From Limnanthes douglasii subsp. nivea (Eukaryota > Streptophyta > Magnoliopsida > Brassicales > Limnanthaceae): a stretch of DNA of 64,000 bases. The stretch is from the NCBI GenBank assembly GCA_036936605.1, contig JAUPFV010000005.1:6718345-6782344 (forward strand), read 5' to 3'. The position numbers were made by a program, and so were the translations under genes. Positions 57,309 through 64,000 of this stretch are shown here, piece by piece (within the stretch, counting starts at the first letter, position 1; every line of letters begins with the position of its first letter). The notes beneath the pieces are model-generated. The model did not search any database. It had not been told where the DNA came from and was given only the letters and a program-made list of their open reading frames with translations.

Positions 57309-60165
57309 TTATTGTTGAGATTTTTCCGAGGAATCACTTTCCTTGGAATCTGATGACTCACTCTCACTAACAACAATATGAGGAGGACGAAGATCCGGGG
57401 ACACAAGTTTCCAAAAACTGCCAAGGTCATAATCGGGGTGCTCTGCATGAAGTTGAGTTATCAGACCTGCTCGAACTGTTGCATCTCGGTCAGCAAGATT
57501 GCTTGTAAACTTGGCCACATAGGCATTCACAGCCTTTTGTTTCTCTTCCTCTACCTGCCGAGGAAAATATTCGATGCGCTTTGCCAAGTGCTCCCTATTT
57601 TTAGAGACTGTTTCATAATCATTAAAACAGTCATTAAAACCCTTGCGCGCTATTGCTTCGACTTTTTGATACTCCATAATGAGTTTCTCTTGGCCCTCGG
57701 TCTTTTACTGATAGAGGTCCTTCTCCTTCTGGCAGCACCTCTCCAGCATAATGACATAGTGCTCTGAGGCAGACAATTTCTCATATAGTGCATCTGCTTA
57801 GCTTTCCACAATCGCACGTTGCTTTTTGGCTTCTTTAAGTTGCGCAGCTAACAAGGATGCCTTAAATTTGTAGTGATTTTTTCTGTTCTCCAAGTGTGCC
57901 ATTTTCTTGCCCCTAATAACAGAGGTGTGCAGTAGACTACGCATACTTAGTGAGAACTCGTCATCATGGGGAATTTCGAAGGAGCTGTTGGCAGAGCCAA
58001 GGCCAACAACGTCAAAATCTGATGTCTCCCCCTCGAGAATTCCAAGATCAACATGCTGGAGAGGTTTACTTCGAGGAATGGGCAATGGAGCAAGTATGGG
58101 GGGCTCCTTCAGGGGAGCTGGATGTGAGGTTTGAGTATGAGAAGTGCTAGGTGTTACGTTAGAGTTCTGTATAGGAGAGTTATCGCCCATTTCATGTTCA
58201 GACTCACCCAGTGCCCTTTGATCTCTAATCTCCTCGGCCGTTTTGGGGGCGTCATTCTGAGGTCTGCTGTCCTCGGACAGCTCTTGGATAGGCTCTAAGG
58301 CAACTTTTTCTTTCCCTTTGGCTTTCAAGCTTTTCTTCTTCCGAGGGCGGATGGCCTTTTTTGGGGAAAGGTCAGGATTGGGAGTAACTCCATTATCCGA
58401 GGAGGCTCCAATCGGGACGATGGCCACTTCTAGCGGTGTTTGTTGTTCCTTAACAGGAAGTTCTTCATCGGACCCATCTCGATGGCTTTGTGCACGAGCA
58501 CGCTTCGGAAGATATATCACTATATCCTTCTTTGTTACTCGCTCAAATACTTCATCTTGGGAAAGAGGGGTCATCAACTCTTTTAAAGACAGTCGATCGA
58601 GGGGATTTAACCTCCACAGTCTATTCAGAGCCATATTATTGTCTCTGAAGCACAACCGAAATCGTTTCTCCCATTTCTCTTTGGCCTATTCACTGAGCTT
58701 GGTAAAAATAGCATTGACACTTTCCACATGATCAGCATATGGCTTGGAAATGCCAGTCATAGCTACAAAAATGTTAAGTTAGATTCTCACTATTCGAAGG
58801 ACTATCATAGGTAAAGTTGTTCGAAGACTTACATTTATTGGTCCACAGAAGAGATAATTTTTGGGGGCTCGAAGGGGTCGCTTCAGAGCCTGTCTCCCAA
58901 TGTCCTGAGAAGAAGATAAACTGTTGTCTCCACTTCTTATCAGCCTCTAGCAAATCTTTTAGCACTTTCTGCCTTCGGTTAAAAGTCAATCCGATGAACT
59001 GCTCCGAGGAAAACTCTTGGCCTGAAATTCTCGAGGCCATGATGCATGCCATTAATGTGAACCACATGTTGGGTCCAGCTTGAGAAGGGCAAACATCAAT
59101 CTTAGCAAAATACTCGATGAAGAAGGGGTCTAATGGAAATCTTAGTCCCCAATTCATGATTTCAGTATAAACAACAAGCTCATGATCCCTAACGGATAGT
59201 GGAGTCTCTCCTTCGGAGGGGAATCTGATGTCGGTATATGAAGGAATGCACCAACGAGTACGAAGCAACATTTCCTCTGAGGGAGAGAAATACTTATACG
59301 ATATATTGTACAAAGCAACAGCATGCTTATTCTCAATCCCTCGAATATTGTTGACCATGATGGCATCAAGTTCTAAGGGAAGTGTTACATCACCTTTTGA
59401 TTTAGGGGCAATACGTTCCGCTTGCTCTTCGGATATCGTTGGAAAAGGAGTCTGCGTTTGGCTAGAGGACTCTGCTGGGATTTCAATGTGTTTGTCTAGA
59501 CATGTGGTCTGAATGGCTTGAGTGTCTGGATCAGGATTGTTCGGGGCGGTAGGATGTTTACCAGACAACTCAGCAGGAATTTCAACAACATTATTCCTAT
59601 CCACAACGGGAGTGGCTTGAATAGAGGACTCGGGATTATCCGAGGCGATAGCTTTTCCCTTAGCAGCTAGGGCTTTGTTGCGCAAATCTTGAATTTCTGC
59701 CTCGGTAGCCACAGTCTGTCCTGGAGAAAATCGGGGAGTCTCATTTCCTGTTATGGATGGAGTAGCTGGCAGGCTTGACACATGATCTCCGGTCCTCGGA
59801 AGAGGAGGGTCAACTGTCACAATTTGAGGAGCCTTAGGGGTGGTTGGTGGTACGTCTTTCAAGCGTTTGCGCTCCTGCGAATGTTTGTCTTTGTGGTGTC
59901 TCTTTCTTTTCCCTGAAGTTTTTTTTTGGTGCTTTTCCTTCCCCATTTCTTCGGGGGTGGTCTGGTTGCTAATGTGGTTCTGATGAGATACTTCGAGGGG
60001 GATGATGGCCGTCGAATTTGCAGTGGGGGGCCACGAACCGTAGAAAATAGTCACCGCAGGTGGAGGCTGAGGCTCTGTGTATTCACCAGCAGCGACTCTT
60101 TCTTCGATTTTTTTGCTAATAAGGAGCCACTCCGGAATCCGACGAGGTTTGTAAGCCAGATTTCT
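57309..60165 (-). pseudogene. T3 antisense gene, nearly intact
   Basis: Minus strand. Reading can be followed from about 60165 (YKPRRIPEW, EERVAAGEYTEP; the expected start codon is not seen, and the first ATG is at 60054) through a Lys/Arg-rich nuclear-type segment (KRKRHHKDKHSQERKRLKD) to the conserved block at about 59300-58990 (TRWCIPSYTDIRFP, NWGLRFPLDPFFIEYF, PNMWFTLMACIMASR). After the intron the second half (58762-57309) has a KPRKKKSLKAK-like basic region, a coiled-coil-prone part and an acidic Ser tail (ESESSDSKESDSSEKSQQ). Stops occur near 58689, 57797 and 57706 only. Function unknown; the basic segments suggest the nucleus. Confidence 0.78.
58763..58832 (-). other. Intron of T3 antisense gene
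   Basis: Minus strand GTAAGTCTTCG to CATTTTTGTAG, 70 nt, with a perfect donor. It follows LLWTNK and precedes AMTGISKPYAD, the same relative place as in T0, T1 and T2. In-frame reading through it meets a stop, so splicing is required to join the halves. Confidence 0.7.
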
Positions 60166-60764
60166 CTCTCTAGAAGTTTTGGGTGGAAAGTTTGAGTTAT
60201 TAATGAGGAAGACGAGTATTTGTAGAAGCCAAATGGGCTTCTAGGGAAAAAGGGCCCGAGGACTTTTCCTATTGTTTGCCTAGGGGCATTATGGGTACCC
60301 TAGGTCAAAGATTACTGACAGAGGCGTGGGAGAAGTTGCAGAGCCATGATCTCTCTAAAGATACTCTTACACGAAAGCATGACTGCTGATGTCATCCCCC
60401 TTTTTCAGCCAATCATTGCAATGTCTCATCGTCGAATTATCGTGGCTGCGTTATACTCACAGAACAAATTATGATGCGCCAAGTTTTGACGTACTAGGCT
60501 CGTCCTTGCTACGACATTGCAAGGATTGGGGGGCTACACTGGTTAGCATGAGGTAAGAAATTTTTTTATAGTCCAAGAGACGTCTTTTTCGAAGAGATGT
60601 TTTTTCGAAGGAATATGTAGCATTTGAAGTATTGGTCTAAAGCATCTTCGAGGACTCAATTTTACGGTTGAGGAAAAATTCTTCGAAGAAGAGACGTTCG
60701 AGGAGGCAATAGAGACTTCTTTACAGTCCTAGTAAAACTATTTTTACTAGGACAGGGGGGCTAC
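60166..60764. promoter_or_regulatory. Promoter region of T3 antisense gene and polypurine tract
   Basis: On the minus strand a TATA-like CTACAAATACTCG (about 60212-60225) lies 50-60 bp before the start of readable frame. The rest is non-coding, with repeated TTCGAAGAAGA-like stretches near 60580-60700, to the tract GGACAGGGGGGCTAC (60750-60764). Confidence 0.4.
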
Positions 60765-61199
60765 TGATAAGGAAGAATAAAAGACATGGCGAAAATTGTA
60801 AAGAAGAAGTCTGAAAGGAGAAAATTGTTAAGAAGAAGTGTGGTAGGAGAAAATTGTAAAGAAGAAGTGTGGTAGGAGAAAATTGTAAAGAGGAAACTAT
60901 GTTAGGGGAAAATGTATAGACTATTTAAGAAATATTTAAAATAATAAGAAGAAAAGATATAGGGACCAAAAGTGTAATAATCGGGAATTAAAGCGTGTGG
61001 GACCCGCAATTGTACTATGAAAGGACCACACACGCTTCACAGATCCCAAGATGAATAGAATATTACTTTCTCTCTCTACGTAACCTAAATCCTTACTTTC
61101 TCTCTCTAGAAAGACTCATAGACTAAGTATTGCAGACTATTTGGACACTAAAAGATCTTCGTATCACAAAATCACCCAGAGCACTCTTAAAACTCTTCA
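60765..61199 (+). repeat. T3 3' LTR
   Basis: 435 bp, TGATAAGGAAG to AACTCTTCA, with the same 28-29-bp subrepeats as the 5' LTR; followed by TATGT. Confidence 0.93.
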
Positions 61200-61204
61200 T
61201 ATGT

Positions 61205-63105
61205 AAACAAAGAGAATGTGCTCGTTTGCCCAAAATAAAGCCTTTGCCACAGTCAAGATCCGTGAAATTCAAGAATTAATGGCCCCAACCAAAGTATTAG
61301 AGTTGCAATTTTTCCTAGATCTTATAAAATGTTACCGGCGGTTCATCCTAGGATACTCACCAGAAAAGAACCCATTTGACCGATTTATTGAAGGAAAGAA
61401 GAGTTTCAGAGTGGTTTGACCAATGCCAAAAAACATTCAAAGAATTAAAACAAGAGGTGATTGAAGAATAACTCGTGAAATTTCATGACCCAACCCTACC
61501 ATTCGAAGTGCACACCCACGCTTCAGACTTTTCCATAAAATAAGTTTTGATGCAAGAATTAAACCCTATCACATTTAAAACTTGTAAACTGATTGATACC
61601 AAGCGGAGGTACACCATAAAATATAAATATATGACGACACTTTATTGCTTGCGCGTATGAAGACATTACCTCCTTGGATCAAAACTCCTTGTCAAGACAG
61701 ATAGCATGGCAAAAAGCTAATTTCAAACATAGAAGAAACTAAGCCCAAAGAAAGCTAGGCGACTAGACTTCTTTTTCCAAACTTGACTATGACCTTGAGT
61801 ACAAATCGAGAAAATGTAACGTTTCCATAGATGCACTCAGTCGTAAGGCAACATCTGCAACTATCACACAAGCCAACAACACCCTAATGAGTCATATCTA
61901 GGAAGGATCGAGCAAATATCCAAAGTAAAAAAGTATGAGGGAGTTCACCAAAGAAGAAGGACAATATAGTTTTGGTTCAGAGATGACCTACTCTTTACTT
62001 CGGGGAAAAGGGTCTATGTGTCTCGGTGGGACAATTTATGAAGAGACATCATCAAGGAATGTCAGGACTCTTGGTGGGAAGGTAACGCCAACACCGATCT
62101 CACGTTAGCCCTAGTGCACGAGAATTTATTTTCCCACAACTTCGCGAAGACGTAAAGACATACATGTAGACGTGCCTCGTATGCCAACAATATATGATTG
62201 AACAAAAACAAAAATACGGAATATTGGAACCACTTCCTATCTTGGAGATACCATAAGAGAGCGTCTCAATCAAATTTATCACAGGCTTGCTCAAGTCAAA
62301 TGAGTTTAGAACGATTATGGTGTGGGTAGACAGGTTCACAAAGTATGCAACTTTTACAACAACCTCACCAAGATGTACGTCCGACGAGACAGCCAAGTTA
62401 TTCTTCATAAGCATGGTGAAATATCGGGGGATCCTGAAGAAAATTATGAGCGATCAAGACGTACGCATTAGATATGGACGGAGCTCTTCAAGATAATGGG
62501 TACCAAACTGAACTTCACTCTCAATTCAATGGGAACAAGAAGTAGGTCAATGTACTATTGGAGCTGTATATTCAACATTATGTCAGTGCCAGCCAACAAA
62601 ATTGCTCACATTGTTTAGTGTATCTCAATTTTTATACAACTTACAATATTCAAAATCTATTAGGAATAGACCATTCGAACTCGCTACTAGACAACAACCT
62701 TTAACGCCAAGTACTTTGGTCACTTCTTATGCAGGGACTAACCTCAGAGCATATAAGACTATAAAGGATTGGCAGCAAAAAATGGACTTAGCACACCCCC
62801 AATTGACAAAGGCAACTAAGAAAATAAAAGAATGGACTGATAAAAAGAGAAGACACGTGGATTTCTAAGTTGGCGACATGGTGTTTGTCGAGATTCTACC
62901 CCAATAATTCAAGTACACCCGGTCGCTACACAAAGGATTATTGTTCAAGTACGAATAGTCATTAGAGAACTAGAAAAACATCTTATTAAGTGGAACTCCT
63001 ATCGAAGATGAAATTTCATCTTGTCTTCCACGTGAGCAACTTGAAGCTGTTATATCAAGATAAAAAAAAATGAAAGTCGAGGCGAATCAAGCCGTGCATC
63101 GGCCA
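61205..63105 (+). pseudogene. Chromovirus C3 RNase H and integrase remnant
   Basis: Continues C3 after T3. 61216-61419: linker APTKVLELQFFLDLIKCYRR. Then RNase H scraps and the integrase finger (ECQDSWWEGN, LALVHENLF) near 62060-62130, integrase core at about 62290-62500 (MVWVDRFTKYATFTT with first Asp; MSDQDVRIR with second Asp), and 62602-62868 (FLYNLQYSKSIRNRPFELAT, MDLAHPQLTKATKKIKEW) typical of Galadriel-like chromoviruses. The catalytic Glu region is unreadable. Many stops. Confidence 0.82.
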
Positions 63106-63300
63106 TGATAGCCACTTCATTTGACAAAGATGTTGATGAGATATTAACCAACCACATTATCCAAAAGAAGGGTATGCCACCTTATAGATAATACTTGGTG
63201 AATTAGAAAAATCCAACTGTGCAAGAAGGAATATGAAAGTCTAAATAATGCCTATAGAAATTCAAAGATGAAATCGACCAATTGCACGTATAAACCGCGA
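63106..63300 (+). pseudogene. Chromodomain remnant of C3
   Basis: After the integrase C-terminus: VDEILTNHIIQKKGMPPYR, stop, YLVN, stop, KNPTVQEGI. This follows the chromodomain layout of chromoviruses (EILxxRxxxxxGxPxxxYLVKWKG) with the aromatic Trp of KWKG lost to a stop. In live elements such domains bind histone marks and guide integration. Confidence 0.7.
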
Positions 63301-63331
63301 CGAGGATGTCGCGAGATTTAATGAGGAAGAA

Positions 63332-63792
63332 TGTTATGGCCTACCTAATTTCCCCCTAGATGTTCGGCCGGCCCGCGAGCTTCTTTAGAAGGATCTAGAA
63401 TATCCTAGTGAATTATGAAAGACTTTGGAAGAAGATGGATAGACTACAAGATTCTAGAATATTCCACAAGCTTTTAGAAGACTGCACATGCTTTTAAAAC
63501 ATTCCAAAAGCCTCATGAATATTCTAGGATGTTATAGAACTTTCCTTATAATCTTGATCATTCTTGTAAATCGTGAAAGCTTCTAAAAAGAGATGAATCT
63601 AGAACACCTTCTAGAGCCATCTATGGAACCTATATAAAAAGGAGAGCTTCATTTTCTCTTTATGTATCAAAACATTGTAACATTATCTCAAGGAAATACA
63701 ATCCACTTTCTCTCTCTCCAACCCTTTTGTTCTTTTAGGCTTACTTGAATAGTTCAAGTGCTGCACGATCTTATTAAAATCTAAACCCGTGA
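63332..63792 (+). repeat. Chromovirus C3 3' LTR, without MITE
   Basis: 461 bp, TGTTATGGCCTACC to CCCGTGA. It aligns with 47919-48570 except for the MITE. CCTATATAAAAAGGAG near 63628 is a likely TATA region. Segment X follows directly. Confidence 0.78.
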
Positions 63793-64000
63793 TGTAAGAC
63801 TCTGAAAAGATACAACAAAATCTTTTGGTTTCCAAATACTTGAGTTTAAATGACTGAAAGGAGGCTCGACAAAAACATGAACAGGCTGACATTTGTTTTT
63901 CGGATTCGGTCACTCTCCTAACTGGTGGACGATGGAAACGATAATCTCATCCAAAATGGCAAGGTGGTCGACATCGGCGAGCGACATTAGATCCTATTAT
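63793..64000 (+). other. Start of another copy of segment X
   Basis: GGAGGCTCGACAAAAACATG, TCGGTCACTCTCCTAAC and AAAATGGCAAGGTGGTCGAC match 8050-8180. This shows that X follows the chromovirus, and that the repeat continues beyond the window. Confidence 0.6.

Larger units (their letters stand above)
50152..61199 (+). mobile_element. T3: complete Tat-like Ty3/gypsy element nested in C3
   Basis: 11,048 bp. LTRs of 437 and 435 bp, perfect 5-bp duplication TATGT (50147-50151 and 61200-61204), primer site TGGCGCCGTCTGTGGGA, gag-pol on plus, antisense gene on minus, purine tract GGACAGGGGGGCTAC. C1 shows the empty site (CTATACGTAAACGAAG, about 1247-1262). Roughly 16 differences between the LTRs by eye, so it is fairly young; several stops still break the reading frames. 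Confidence 0.95.

Noticed and set aside
57378..57767. 129-codon plus-strand frame
   Set aside because: Shadow of the T3 antisense gene C-terminal half, which has the acidic tail and coiled-coil features.

Overview
This is plant nuclear DNA, most likely from a eudicot; the sequence does not let me name the species. The evidence is an eight-exon cytosolic ascorbate peroxidase (APX) gene with ordinary GT-AG introns, surrounded by plant-type LTR retrotransposons (Tat-like and chromovirus Ty3/gypsy, Ty1/copia, a TRIM), tRNA-derived SINEs and a MITE. There are no bacterial operons, rRNA genes, tRNA genes or CRISPR arrays.

The framework is a repeated host unit. Its order is: segment X (non-coding, promoter-like), APX upstream region, APX gene, 3' flank, a Galadriel-like chromovirus carrying a MITE in its 5' LTR, then X again. 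Unit A has APX pseudogene 1 (6597-7916). Unit B has APX pseudogene 2 (20664-22397). Unit C has an intact APX gene (45449-47271). A further partial copy at 31178-32262 keeps only the flank and the chromovirus LTR with its MITE. Chromovirus copies C1 (1-2423), C2 (23136-26227) and C3 (47919-63792) are all decayed and all lack the capsid part of gag.

Later insertions broke the units up. Three long Tat-like Ty3/gypsy elements are complete from LTR to LTR: T1 (8726-19428), T2 (32988-43319) and T3 (50152-61199). A truncated inverted relative, T0 (2424 to about 6400), interrupts C1. T1 and T2 sit at different points in copies of X, so each copy of X preserves the empty site of the other. T3 sits inside C3 with a perfect TATGT duplication. 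A decayed copia element (about 26651-31177), a TRIM (24380-25529) and two SINEs (22464-22608 and 44514-44765) complete the layout.

All four Tat-like elements carry a second gene on the strand opposite gag-pol, between pol and the 3' LTR. In each element it has a TATA-like box on its own strand and a short intron at the same relative position. Its product has a basic N-terminal half, a conserved central block and a coiled-coil, acidic C-terminal half. In the gap where pol and this antisense gene converge, each family has its own short repeat, and each repeat unit contains a small inverted repeat. Together these suggest a self-contained antisense transcription unit with a boundary region, which I consider the most interesting biology here. 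The only intact host protein gene I can support is APX of unit C.
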